A stretch of DNA of 64,000 bases from Actinomycetales bacterium (GTDB taxonomy: Bacteria; Actinomycetota; Actinomycetes; S36-B12; UBA5976): NCBI GenBank assembly GCA_027484085.1, contig JAIXQF010000004.1, positions 134,162 to 198,161 on the forward strand, given 5' to 3'. This document shows positions 9,450 through 17,372 of the stretch, one piece after another; the stretch's first letter is position 1, and every line of letters starts with the position of its first letter. The position numbers were made by a program, and so were the translations under genes. A model generated the notes under the pieces. It was not told the DNA's origin, searched no databases, and was given only the letters and a program-made list of their open reading frames with translations.

Positions 9450-10508
9450 TTACTGAACGGTTGTACCAACTACAACTTCGCCGGACTTGATCTTCTCTGC
9501 AGCAGCATCAGCAGCAGCAGCGAATTCAGATACAGCAGAGTTAGATGTTGCGTAACCTACGCCATCCTTTGATAGGTCGAAGTTCTGGACGCCAACTAGT
9601 GGTGCACCATCAACAACAGCCTTGATGACATCGAATACAGCTACGTCAACGCGCTTCAACATGGATGTCAAGATGATGTCCTTGTATTCAGCAAGTGCTG
9701 GAACTGTGTACTGATCAGAGTCAACACCGATTGCCCATACAGTTGCTCCGCCATCAGCAGCAGCCTTTACAGACTGGAACATACCTAGACCGGAACCACC
9801 AGCAGCAGCATATACAACGTCTGCACCGTTGGCGATCATGCCATCAGTCGCAGTCTTTGCCTTTTCAGGCACGTTCCATGCTGTGTTGTCGCCTGCAGCG
9901 CCCATGTACTTGGATTCGATCTTGATGTCTGGGTTAACAGACTTTGCACCTTCGATATAACCAGCTTCAAAAGCCTTGATTAGATCGATTTCCATGCCAC
10001 CAATGAAGCCAATTACGCCTGACTTGGATGCAGTTGCTGCAATAACGCCAGTTAGGTATGAACCCTGCTCTGCAGCAAAGACTAATGAGCCAACGTTTGC
10101 GGAATCAACAACTGAGTCAACAATTGCGAAAGTTGTTTCTGGGTACTTTGGAGCAACTGCAGCTAATGCTGTGCTGTATGCGAAACCAACTGCGATAACT
10201 GGGTTGTATCCACCATCAGCAAGAAGGGTTAGAAGTTCTTCGCGAGTTGCATCAGTTGCACTTGAACCTGAGTTAACTTCCTTGATTTCTACACCAAGTT
10301 CAGTCTGAGCCTTTGAAAGACCAGCGAATGCAGCATCGTTGAACGAGCCGTCACCCTTACCATCTTGGTCATAGGCCATACCAACTTTGACGCTTGAAGT
10401 CGGAGCCGTAGGCTCTGCACTTTCAGCGGTTTCGCCACTTGATCCACAAGCTGCAAGTGCCAATGAGGCTACAGCTAGGACTGAGGCAAGTTTTACACCC
10501 TTCAACAC
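9450..10508 (-). CDS. BmpA/PnrA-family nucleoside-binding lipoprotein
   Basis: This is the substrate-binding protein of the importer. The GTG at 10508 is chosen because ggag lies six bases upstream and because it yields a clean 20-residue lipoprotein signal (VKLASVLAVASLALAACGSS; lipid-anchored Cys21); the longer open frame adds 48 residues that spoil the signal. The roughly 352-residue protein then has an acidic spacer and the BMP fold, with the AYDQDGKGDGSFND opening and GFIGGMEIDLIKAFEAGY typical of PnrA-like nucleoside receptors. It is transcribed ahead of the ABC genes. Confidence 0.93.
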   Translation of the reverse strand: MLKGVKLASVLAVASLALAACGSSGETAESAEPTAPTSSVKVGMAYDQDGKGDGSFNDAAFAGLSKAQTELGVEIKEVNSGSSATDATREELLTLLADGGYNPVIAVGFAYSTALAAVAPKYPETTFAIVDSVVDSANVGSLVFAAEQGSYLTGVIAATASKSGVIGFIGGMEIDLIKAFEAGYIEGAKSVNPDIKIESKYMGAAGDNTAWNVPEKAKTATDGMIANGADVVYAAAGGSGLGMFQSVKAAADGGATVWAIGVDSDQYTVPALAEYKDIILTSMLKRVDVAVFDVIKAVVDGAPLVGVQNFDLSKDGVGYATSNSAVSEFAAAADAAAEKIKSGEVVVGTTVQ

Positions 10509-10532
10509 GGAGGGCTCCTCTCTTAACAACAC

Positions 10533-10556
10533 TGCGACAGTCGCAATATCTATAGA
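10533..10556 (-). promoter_or_regulatory. promoter and operator candidate for the nucleoside importer
   Basis: On the minus strand a tatagat -10 element (around 10550-10556) is followed just downstream by the inverted repeat tgcgac-t-gtcgca (10533-10545), which would straddle or follow the transcription start. That is a typical repressor position. The regulator is not encoded next to it. Confidence 0.4.
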
Positions 10557-10720
10557 AATTGTACGTTGTAGGACTTTTTGGTGCGCGCCTGGAGTACATA
10601 TTTTGATAAGTGCAATAAAGCCGTTACTTAGGGAATCGGCGTTATGTAACACCAGTCACACTGATAACAAAATCCCCAGCCGAGCGATTGTTTTTGAGGT
10701 TCGCCAGTTATTGTGATGAC

Positions 10721-11359
10721 GTGCGCACACTTATTACTGAACATCCATTGATTTCTCATAAGCTCACTGCTCTGCGAGATGAGCGAACAGACTCTCCAAC
10801 TTTTCGTCGGTTAGCTGATGAACTAGTCATGCTGCTGGCCTATGAAGCTACTCGTTCAATTCGTGTGGAACCTGTGACTGTGCAAACTCCGGTTGCTCCT
10901 GCGCAAGGGGTGCGACTATCTGCTCCAACTCCAGTTGTGATTCCAATTTTGCGTGCCGGACTCGGAATGCTCGATGGTATGACGCGATTGCTACCAACTG
11001 CGGAAGTTGGCTTCCTTGGCATGGTTCGAGATCACGATACTTTGCAGCCAACAACTTATGCAGATCGAATTCCTGGGGACTTGAAAGGTCGTCAAGTATT
11101 TTTACTTGATCCAATGTTGGCTACCGGTGGAACTCTGATTGCCGCGATTGATTTGATGTTAAAACGCGGTGCTAATCAAATTACAGCGATCTGCTTGCTA
11201 TCAGCCCCGGAAGGTATCGCCGCCGTTGAAGCTGCACTCGCAGGACGAGATGTTGATGTCACGTTAGTGACAGCAGCAGTTGATGAGAAGTTAAACGAAA
11301 AGGGTTACATCGTTCCGGGCTTAGGCGATGCCGGAGATCGTCTATTCGGCGTCGTTTAA
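10721..11359 (+). CDS. upp: uracil phosphoribosyltransferase
   Basis: The enzyme makes UMP from uracil and PRPP, salvaging the base released by the pyrimidine phosphorylase. The GTG at 10721 is preferred because the protein then begins [15 protein letters not shown], matching the family opening HPL(V/I)xHKL, and has about 212 residues; upstream TTG codons would add an atypical tail. A tattgt -10 element ending six bases before the GTG suggests a leaderless mRNA. The PRPP loop is [10 protein letters not shown], and [13 protein letters not shown] closes the uracil site. It is divergent from the lipoprotein gene. Confidence 0.93.
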   Translation: MRTLITEHPLISHKLTALRDERTDSPTFRRLADELVMLLAYEATRSIRVEPVTVQTPVAPAQGVRLSAPTPVVIPILRAGLGMLDGMTRLLPTAEVGFLGMVRDHDTLQPTTYADRIPGDLKGRQVFLLDPMLATGGTLIAAIDLMLKRGANQITAICLLSAPEGIAAVEAALAGRDVDVTLVTAAVDEKLNEKGYIVPGLGDAGDRLFGVV

Positions 11360-11408
11360 CTTATTTTCTAAATATGCGCTTCCTCTTGTAACGCGAGAGA
11401 ATAAGACG

Positions 11409-12659
11409 GTGAGCGAGATCAATACCGACTTGTTAGTTGTAGGCGCTGGACCTGCAGGTTCTTCAGCAGCAACTTATGCAGCGCGCGCTGGTCGTCAAGT
11501 TGTATTGATCGATTCCGCTACTTTTCCTCGCGACAAACCCTGTGGTGATGGACTTACCCCGCGAGCTATTTCTGAACTTAACGCAATCGGTTTAAGTGAC
11601 TGGTTATCAGGCCGAGCCCGAAACCTGGGACTTCGCGCAGCTGGATTTGGCCAAGAACTGCTGTTGCCTTGGCCGGGGGGATCGCTACCTTCTTATGGCG
11701 GCGCCGCACCCCGCATGGAACTTGATGAACAAATCATGTTGATCGCAAAAGCAGCAGGCGCAACTGTGCTCGAAGGCCATAGCGCAACTGATGTCGTAAT
11801 GGATGCTGGCGTAATCAAAAGCGTGATTGTAAAAACTGAAACTGGGAATGTAACAATCAACGCCAATTCCGTAATCATTGCTGACGGGGCTCGCTCTCAG
11901 TTAGGTCGAAAGCTCGGCCGCGAATGGCACAGAGATACCGCATACGGTGTCGCAGCGCGTGGCTATATAAAGAGTGAGCGCCACGATGATCCGTGGATCT
12001 CATCACACTTGGAATTACGCGGCGACAAAAATGAAATTCTTTCTGGCTATGGATGGATTTTCCCGCTTGCAAATGGTGAAGTGAATGTTGGCGTAGGAAC
12101 TCTTGCAACCAATAAGCGACCAGCAGATGTAAACCTTCGCGCATTAATGAACACATATGCAGATCAACAGCGCGAAGACTGGAAACTTTCAGGTGACATC
12201 CGAATGCCTTGGTCATTCTTGTTACCAATGGGTGGCGCAGTTTCAGGAATCGCTGGCAAGAACTTCATGTTTGTCGGTGATGCTGCCGGTTGTGTCAATC
12301 CACTAAACGGTGAAGGTATTGACTACGGATTAGAAACCGGTCGGTTAGCTGCGCACATGCTTGAAACTGAAAAAGATTTCACAGTTGCTTGGCCAGCTGA
12401 ACTGCGAACCCATTACGGTTATGCGTTCTCAATCGCCCGTCGATTAGCCGGACTACTTACTGTGCCTGGCTTACTTCCAAAAGCTGGTCCAGTTGGAATG
12501 CGCTCTCGCACTGTAATGAAGTTGGCGTTGCGCGTGATGGGGAATTTAGTTACTGAAGAAGATTCAGATGCACTTGCCAGAGTCTGGCGCACCGCTGGAC
12601 GTTTGTCGGTTAAGTTCGACGATCGAGTCCCGTTCCCAGCAGCGGACGTGCGGGTCTAG
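11409..12659 (+). CDS. geranylgeranyl-reductase family FAD oxidoreductase
   Basis: This flavoprotein of the GGR/MenJ family saturates isoprenoid double bonds in lipids or menaquinone. The GTG at 11409 starts the protein just before the Rossmann motif VVGAGPAGSS; the open frame extending back into upp is unlikely. Further motifs are FPRDKPCGDGLTPRA (FAD/substrate) and the second FAD motif GDAAGCVNPLNGEGIDYGL. The length of about 416 residues fits MenJ-like enzymes. Menaquinone side-chain reduction is the best guess; a carotenoid or archaeal-type lipid substrate is less likely. It ends in a four-base ctag overlap with the next, convergent gene. Confidence 0.88.
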   Translation: MSEINTDLLVVGAGPAGSSAATYAARAGRQVVLIDSATFPRDKPCGDGLTPRAISELNAIGLSDWLSGRARNLGLRAAGFGQELLLPWPGGSLPSYGGAAPRMELDEQIMLIAKAAGATVLEGHSATDVVMDAGVIKSVIVKTETGNVTINANSVIIADGARSQLGRKLGREWHRDTAYGVAARGYIKSERHDDPWISSHLELRGDKNEILSGYGWIFPLANGEVNVGVGTLATNKRPADVNLRALMNTYADQQREDWKLSGDIRMPWSFLLPMGGAVSGIAGKNFMFVGDAAGCVNPLNGEGIDYGLETGRLAAHMLETEKDFTVAWPAELRTHYGYAFSIARRLAGLLTVPGLLPKAGPVGMRSRTVMKLALRVMGNLVTEEDSDALARVWRTAGRLSVKFDDRVPFPAADVRV

Positions 12660-12922
12660 GAATCAGCAGAAGTTTTTTGTCGGCGCTTAACGTTCCAAAC
12701 GGACAACAAACCTAGCGAAACTGGAATTGCTGCTATCAACAAGCCGTTCCCTTCGCGAAGAGAAAATCCAACCAGCGCGCCGGACAAAATTGAAATCGTT
12801 GAGAAAACGTAAGTGACTATTTCAGAGATACGATTCCGTAACCACGAACTTATAAAGGCAATAAATCCGGAACCGTAAACGACCAGAAGCATGACCGTAA
12901 CCAGTAGTGCCAAACTCTCCAT
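12656..12922 (-). CDS. small three-helix membrane protein, unknown
   Basis: This 88-residue product has three hydrophobic segments (about 5-25, 36-54, 60-76) and a basic C-terminal tail (KRRQKTSADS). I do not recognise the family. The case for a real gene rests on the composition and on the exact ctag stop-codon overlap with the flavoprotein gene, a configuration repeated at other real convergent pairs here. The frame from 13016 is not a better choice, since it encodes no membrane protein. Confidence 0.6.
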   Translation of the reverse strand: MESLALLVTVMLLVVYGSGFIAFISSWLRNRISEIVTYVFSTISILSGALVGFSLREGNGLLIAAIPVSLGLLSVWNVKRRQKTSADS

Positions 12923-12975
12923 CGGGTTTCCTTCCTTTGGTTTCAGAGTAAACCAAGGTTGGTTTGAATTTACCC

Positions 12976-13077
12976 TTGACGTTTAAACATTTCATGAAAT
13001 GATATTTATTAGTCAAGGCCGCGATAGAAATGTCTATTCGTTTAGAAGAGCTCCGGACTTATCCGGAGCTCTTCTTG
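12976..13077 (+). ncRNA. putative small RNA unit: promoter with nested palindromes, two hairpins, second terminator-like
   Basis: A ttgacg -35 element (12976) and a tgatat -10 region (about 13000) could start a short transcript near 13013. The spacer holds the perfect palindrome catttcatgaaatg (12988-13001), and arms ccttgac/gtcaagg (12974-12980, 13012-13018) enclose the whole promoter. The transcript would hold a small hairpin (ataga/tctat) and then a perfect 14-base stem (13044-13057 with 13062-13075) followed by a weak T-rich stretch. No reading frame is evident. The layout is matched by a second unit at 37376-37485. Confidence 0.35.
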
Positions 13078-13080
13078 TCT

Positions 13081-13240
13081 GCGGAGACGAGAGGAACCGT
13101 CGCTTGCTGGCGCGGATAAGGCATTCAGCAGATAGCCAATCCGATTGCAAGTGATCGCGAGCGATCACGCAATCCGCTCCCAAATCCTCACAACTCTTCG
13201 CAACAAAAAAGGCCCCACCCAGATGGGTGGAGCCATTTTT
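13081..13240 (-). repeat. tRNA-linked element A, downstream of tRNA-Ser(GCT)
   Basis: Read in the tRNA direction, after the terminator come the box ggatttgggag (13177-13187), a 32-base hairpin (13143-13174), the box cgacggttc (within 13094-13102), and a 14-base exact copy of the tRNA 3' end (13081-13094, matching 13243-13256) that skips the T-loop bases. The 16 bases at 13093-13108 recur exactly at 14529-14544 in element C. Nothing here is open to coding. It looks like an integration footprint or a structured element tied to tRNA 3' ends. Confidence 0.7.
13205..13234 (-). terminator. tRNA-Ser(GCT) terminator
   Basis: Just downstream of the tRNA on the minus strand, a ten-base GC-rich stem with one mismatch (13211-13220 with 13225-13234, loop agat) is followed by six T. 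A T-run on the plus strand (13235-13241) makes it potentially bidirectional. Confidence 0.85.
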
Positions 13241-13332
13241 TGGCGGAGACGAGAGGATTTGAACCTCCGAAGGGTTTGACCCCTTACCTCATTAGCAGTG
13301 AGGCGCACTCGACCGGACTATGCGACGTCTCC
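13241..13332 (-). tRNA. tRNA-Ser(GCT)
   Basis: Class II cloverleaf. The acceptor ggagacg pairs with cgtctcc; the anticodon stem cctca/tgagg frames the loop ctgctaa, with anticodon GCT; a long variable arm and the T-arm ggttcaaatcc follow. CCA is encoded (13241-13243), unlike in the other tRNAs of this window. serS lies 2.8 kb away. Confidence 0.95.
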
Positions 13333-13416
13333 TCGAACCTTTAGATTAACTGGTTTTCTAGCCTTTGGCGAAAATCCGAGTTTGTGCCAGATGCCACCGC
13401 CCGCAAAGATTGGGAC

Positions 13417-14277
13417 ATGTCTAATTTCGGTGTTTCTTCATCAGTGGCCAACCTCAAGCGCGTGGCAGTTCGCCCACCTACTCGTGATGCGGATTATCAA
13501 GCCGCGCATTGGCTGGGTGCCCCAGAACAACTGAATCTCGATGAACTTCAGGCCGACCATGCTGCCTTCGTTGATCTTCTTCGGGAACTCGGTTGTGAAG
13601 TGGATGTCCTTCCAGAAGCCCCAGGACAGGCTGATGCCTGCTTTGTTTATGACCCAGCATTTACAACACCAAGTGGTGTGATCCAGTTACAAGGCGCAAA
13701 AGAAGCGCGAGTGAAAGAACCAGCAATGTTGACTGGTGACATTAACGCTCTTGGCATGCCAACTGTTGGAGTTTTAATTGGCGATGCAACTGCAGATGGC
13801 GGCGACATGTTTTGGCTCGACAACAAGACAGTTGCAATCGGTCGCACCTACCGCACCAACGAAGCTGGTGAAAAACAACTTCGTGAAATTTTTGCTGCCG
13901 AGGGTATTGAAGCACTTTCATTCCACATGCCTCACGCAATGGGACCAGAATATTGCTTGCACTTGATGAGTGTGATTTCACCAATTCGTGATGACTTAGC
14001 TGTCGTTTACGAACGTGAGGCACCCGTTACTTTGTTGCAAGAACTAGCCAAGCGCGGAATCAAAACCGTCTCTGTTCCAGATGAAGAATATATGTCGCTT
14101 GCCTGCAACGTGTTGGCAATCCGTCCCGGTGTTGTGGTGATGCCATCGGGTAATCCAATCACTGCGCAACTACTTCGTGATGCCGGAATTGAAGTTCACA
14201 TTTATAAAGCTGATGTGATCAATCGCGGTGAAGGCGGGCCTACTTGTTTGACGCGTCCGCTGTGGCGCGAAGACTAG
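13417..14277 (+). CDS. dimethylarginine dimethylaminohydrolase/amidinotransferase-fold hydrolase
   Basis: This member of the guanidino-group modifying family (DDAH, arginine deiminase, amidinotransferases) has a substrate-binding acidic motif GGDMFWLD, a catalytic histidine in the CLHLMSVI segment and a nucleophile cysteine in GGPTCLTRPL near the C terminus. DDAH activity (N-methylarginine to citrulline plus methylamine) is the best guess; agmatine or arginine hydrolysis is the alternative. The ATG at 13417 (about 286 residues, opening MSNFGVSSS) is preferred over the GTG at 13384, but neither has a strong ribosome binding site. It is monocistronic, between two tRNA-Ser loci. Confidence 0.82.
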   Translation: MSNFGVSSSVANLKRVAVRPPTRDADYQAAHWLGAPEQLNLDELQADHAAFVDLLRELGCEVDVLPEAPGQADACFVYDPAFTTPSGVIQLQGAKEARVKEPAMLTGDINALGMPTVGVLIGDATADGGDMFWLDNKTVAIGRTYRTNEAGEKQLREIFAAEGIEALSFHMPHAMGPEYCLHLMSVISPIRDDLAVVYEREAPVTLLQELAKRGIKTVSVPDEEYMSLACNVLAIRPGVVVMPSGNPITAQLLRDAGIEVHIYKADVINRGEGGPTCLTRPLWRED

Positions 14278-14477
14278 GGTTCATGCGAAGCGCTCTGAAG
14301 CAAAACTTCTAAAGGAAAAGCTCAGGAGCAGGAATCGGTCGATAACGGTTTTCCGATCGTCAGATCTTGGAAAACCGAATATGACTTGGGGATGACGCGG
14401 ATGGTCTTTGACGTAGAAGGTTTTGCGCAGGAGTGCGTCCGCTTAACTCGAAACTAATCTGTCACCTTCGGTGCCAG
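14278..14477. other. non-coding stretch with one bulged hairpin
   Basis: No credible gene is seen. The arms cggttttcc/ggaaaaccg (14346-14354, 14369-14377) with an inner gatc/gatc pairing form a bulged stem-loop about 70 bases after the DDAH-like gene; there is no T-run, so it is a weak terminator candidate. Confidence 0.4.
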
Positions 14478-14627
14478 GGCGAGGGAGTAGCACACAGGTT
14501 GATCGCTACTGCGATCAACGCGAGGGAGGGAACCGTCGCTTGCTTACGCAAGCTCCTCCCAAATCCCTCTGCACTAATCGCAGTAATACGAAAGCCCCCG
14601 CGTACCTGCGGGGGCTTTCGTATTACG
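14478..14627 (-). repeat. tRNA-linked element C, downstream of tRNA-Ser(TGA), with nested tRNA-end copies
   Basis: In the tRNA direction: the terminator hairpin, the box ggatttgggag (14556-14566), a tight hairpin gcttgc-gtaa-gcaagc, the box cgacggttc (within 14530-14538), then an 11-base copy of the tRNA 3' end (14520-14530, matching 14630-14640). A further hairpin (14498-14519) leads to a third, 10-base copy (14478-14487). The outer bases gaggga and tccctc can pair around the inner hairpin, leaving the two boxes facing each other as an internal loop. Confidence 0.7.
14583..14626 (-). terminator. 19-base perfect hairpin after tRNA-Ser(TGA)
   Basis: Arms gtaatacgaaagcccccgc (14583-14601) and its exact complement (14608-14626) enclose a six-base loop, starting two bases after the tRNA. 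There is no long T-run, only the ctttcgtatt arm, so termination efficiency is uncertain; it may instead guide 3' processing. Confidence 0.65.
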
Positions 14628-14714
14628 CGGCGAGGGAGGGATTTGAACCCCCGGAGGCTTTTACACCTCAGACGCTTTCAAGGCGCCCGCATTCGGCCGC
14701 TCTGCCACCTCGCC
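14628..14714 (-). tRNA. tRNA-Ser(TGA)
   Basis: Class II cloverleaf with acceptor ggcgagg/cctcgcc, anticodon loop cttgaaa (TGA) in a five-pair stem with one G-U, a long variable arm and T-arm ggttcaaatcc. CCA is not encoded. Confidence 0.95.
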
Positions 14715-14828
14715 AAAATCGTTAATCAAAACGACCAAATGCAAGGTTACGCGAGAATTGCACTGCAGTGAAACTGGCGCTATGCCGTAGGCTTTTGGCA
14801 CTAGCGATTCGCTAATCAGGAGTTCAAA

Positions 14829-15476
14829 ATGTCAGTTAAACCAGTCCGTCAGGTCACACCTCCAGCATCCCGGATTTTGCTTGTTGGGCTTGGTGCAACT
14901 GCCTTGGCAGCAGCAGCAAATGCCGGCTGGTTGTGGATTTCGGTGAATGTTTTTTACTGGGAAATTGTGGTTCCTGAGGCATTTCAAAGTTCGGTCTACG
15001 TTGACGCCTCTGTTCTTCGGGTGACTGTGGCAACCGCAATCGCTGGAGCATTTGCAACCTTGGTTGCCGTTGGATTAGCCAAGCTTCTGATTGGACCTCG
15101 AATTTGGTTCTTAGCTTTCGGATTGGGCGTGGGCTTTGCCTCCGTTTACAGCGCTCTAACTTTGGCGAATGTTTCGTTCGCTGTGAAGTTTGCTCTAAGC
15201 GTGATGCACTTATTGGCAACTTTCATCATCGTGCTGCCAATTGGTGAAGCACTAAAGATTCGCGATTCAGATTTACATCGGGCAGATGTTAAATATCACG
15301 AACACCTAGAAAGCAAAAAATTAGACGACACATCATTTGTGGTCGGAACTACTGCAGCAACTTCAGGTTCGGCAACTGACAACCAGCAAAATCTAAATGA
15401 AACACTTGTAGTGCCGATAGATACACCGACACCAGATGCATCGAGTTCTTCTGATGGTGGATCTAGTTCGGACTAA
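14829..15476 (+). CDS. four-helix membrane protein (DUF6069-like) with Ser/Thr-rich tail
   Basis: The 215-residue product has four hydrophobic segments (about 16-37, 65-88, 92-112, 117-137) followed by a hydrophilic, Ser/Thr/Asp-rich tail of about 75 residues. The helix layout resembles actinobacterial DUF6069 proteins, whose function is unknown. An aggag seven bases before the ATG supports the start. It ends in a four-base ctaa overlap with the convergent SET-domain gene. Confidence 0.75.
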   Translation: MSVKPVRQVTPPASRILLVGLGATALAAAANAGWLWISVNVFYWEIVVPEAFQSSVYVDASVLRVTVATAIAGAFATLVAVGLAKLLIGPRIWFLAFGLGVGFASVYSALTLANVSFAVKFALSVMHLLATFIIVLPIGEALKIRDSDLHRADVKYHEHLESKKLDDTSFVVGTTAATSGSATDNQQNLNETLVVPIDTPTPDASSSSDGGSSSD

Positions 15477-15970
15477 AACTCCGCGGCAATTCGACGAGCC
15501 AGATAAGGCGAAAATTCACCAGCATACTTTTTATGCAAAGCCGGCAGTTGCCAATCTTTACCGGTAACAGTTCCGCGACAAGAATCTGTGCCACATCCGC
15601 AAGTGAATTCGTCATAATCCGAATCATCACAAGTTGCGTAGTCAAAAGTTAATTCTTCGCCAACAGCGATGTCACGGCGAGCTTTCAGAACAGTGGCGCC
15701 CATAAGACCACAACTTGGCTCGCAGGAGTGGTTGAAACAATCGCCAGGTTCGCGTTCTTCGCGGGAAACTAAGTACTGGTCATCATCGACTTGGATTGCA
15801 CGATGTTGACGTTCGAGCTCTAATGTCGCTAAGACTTCACGAGGGATAGACCAGCCACCGAAACTCCCTACCGTTTCGCCAGCACTGATCGGCTCAATTG
15901 CAAAACTTCCCCAACCTTTATCTCCAGCTGAGCGAGCCTGCGCCTTGGGAGTCAACCAGTTCATGTCCAA
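15473..15970 (-). CDS. SET-domain protein (putative lysine methyltransferase) with post-SET cysteines
   Basis: The 165 residues contain a compact SET core: GWGSFAIEPISAGE at the start, the pseudoknot motif NHSCEPSCG (about residues 80-88), GEELTFDY with the catalytic tyrosine, and a post-SET CGCGTDSCRG that could bind zinc with the NHSC cysteine. It has no extra N- or C-terminal domain. SET enzymes methylate protein lysines with SAM; in bacteria the targets are mostly unknown. The TTG at 15970 is taken because gagg precedes it by seven bases; the ATG two codons later is the alternative. Confidence 0.85.
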   Translation of the reverse strand: MDMNWLTPKAQARSAGDKGWGSFAIEPISAGETVGSFGGWSIPREVLATLELERQHRAIQVDDDQYLVSREEREPGDCFNHSCEPSCGLMGATVLKARRDIAVGEELTFDYATCDDSDYDEFTCGCGTDSCRGTVTGKDWQLPALHKKYAGEFSPYLARRIAAEF

Positions 15971-16095
15971 TGAAGTACCTCATGTCTGTCGATGCAGTAA
16001 GTATTCGAATGCAGAAACGATGCTATCGGGATTTATCTACTGGATACCAAATCCCAAATGAATTTTTGGTGCACTTATTCCTCTATTCTTAAGTC

Positions 16096-17364
16096 ATGAT
16101 CGATTTAGCAGCCCTGCGCCAAGACCCAGATGCCGTCAAGAAATCTCAGGCAGCACGTGGGGAATCTGTTGAATTAGTGGATCAAGTGGTTGTTGCCGAT
16201 GTTGCTCGTCGTGCCGCTTTGGGCGAATTTGAAAGTCTGCGCGCCAATCAGAAGGCAATCGGTGCCCAGGTCGCCAAGGCGCAAGGTGACGAGAAGCAGG
16301 CTTTGCTTGCCGAGACAAAGACTTTGTCGGATCAGGTTAAGGCTGCCGAGTCAGCGTTGCGGGATATTGATGCAAACCTAGATTCTTTGGTCCTTGCGCT
16401 TTCAAACGTGGTCGATCCGGCTGCTCCAGTTGGTGGCGAAGATGACTTTGTTGTTATCAAAGAAGTCGGCACTAAACGAGATTTTGCTGCCGAAGGATTC
16501 GCCGTTCGTGACCATGTCGAGATCGGTGAACTTCTTGGCGCAATTGATATTGAACGAGGCGCGAAAGTTAGTGGTAGCCGTTTCTATTACTTAACTGGAC
16601 CAGGTGCGATGTTGGAATTGGCACTTGTTCAACTCGCAATGAACACTGCGCAGAAAAATGGATTCATTCCAATGATTCCTCCGGCACTAGTTAAGCCAGC
16701 CGCAATGGAAGGCACCGGATTCCTTGGTCAAGCAGCAGAAAATGTTTACCACCTTGAATCAGATGATTTGTATTTAGTTGGAACTGCCGAAGTTCCACTA
16801 GCCGCGTATCACATGGATGAAATCCTTGAAGGAGTTCTACCACGTCGTTATGCAGCGTTCTCGCCATGTTTCCGTCGCGAAGCAGGCAGTCATGGCAAAG
16901 ACACTCGTGGAATTTTCCGAGTGCATTGGTTCGATAAAGTTGAAATGTTTTCTTTCTGTCCAGTGGACGAAGCTGTTGCTGAACACGAACGCTTGTTAGG
17001 TTTCGAAGAAGAATTCTTACAAGCTCTTGAAATTCCATATCGAGTTATCGATGTTGCAACCGGCGACTTAGGTTCAAGTGCTGCGCGCAAGTTTGACTGC
17101 GAAGCGTGGGTGCCATCGCAAGATCGTTATCGCGAAGTCACATCAACTTCGAATTGCACTACATTCCAATCGCGCAGATTAAAGATCCGTGCTCGCGGTG
17201 CCGAAGGCGTAGAACCAATTGCAACTTTGAATGGAACACTGTGCGCTGTTACTCGCACGATCGTGGCCCTATTTGAAAATCATCAAGAAGCAGATGGCTC
17301 GGTACGAATTCCAAAAGCTCTTCAGCCATATCTAGGTGGAGCAAGTCACTTTAAGATCAAGTAG
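16096..17364 (+). CDS. serS: seryl-tRNA synthetase
   Basis: The enzyme charges tRNA-Ser. The 422-residue protein has the N-terminal coiled-coil arm (about 30-100, rich in Ala/Lys/Glu) and the class II core with motif 2 ([17 protein letters not shown]) and motif 3 ([15 protein letters not shown]). It lies within 3 kb of both tRNA-Ser genes. A strong shared terminator separates it from the convergent trpB2. Confidence 0.97.
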   Translation: MIDLAALRQDPDAVKKSQAARGESVELVDQVVVADVARRAALGEFESLRANQKAIGAQVAKAQGDEKQALLAETKTLSDQVKAAESALRDIDANLDSLVLALSNVVDPAAPVGGEDDFVVIKEVGTKRDFAAEGFAVRDHVEIGELLGAIDIERGAKVSGSRFYYLTGPGAMLELALVQLAMNTAQKNGFIPMIPPALVKPAAMEGTGFLGQAAENVYHLESDDLYLVGTAEVPLAAYHMDEILEGVLPRRYAAFSPCFRREAGSHGKDTRGIFRVHWFDKVEMFSFCPVDEAVAEHERLLGFEEEFLQALEIPYRVIDVATGDLGSSAARKFDCEAWVPSQDRYREVTSTSNCTTFQSRRLKIRARGAEGVEPIATLNGTLCAVTRTIVALFENHQEADGSVRIPKALQPYLGGASHFKIK

Positions 17365-17372
17365 TTTTAAGC

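Noticed and set aside
9509-10652. Longer frame for the nucleoside-binding lipoprotein starting at 10652
   Set aside because: It adds 48 residues in front of a perfect lipoprotein signal; the GTG at 10508 has a Shine-Dalgarno at the right distance.
10688-10720. TTG starts for upp upstream of 10721
   Set aside because: The extra residues have no counterpart in the family, and the -10-like element lies inside this segment.
13298-13534. A 78-codon plus-strand frame from inside tRNA-Ser(GCT)
   Set aside because: It begins within the tRNA gene and is out of frame with the DDAH-like gene; composition is not protein-like.
14278-14477. Signal recognition particle RNA in the gap near tRNA-Ser
   Set aside because: The conserved loop (ggaa...agcag pattern) is absent from both strands.
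14433-14771. A 112-codon plus-strand frame across tRNA-Ser(TGA) and its element
   Set aside because: It runs through the tRNA complement and the terminator hairpin.
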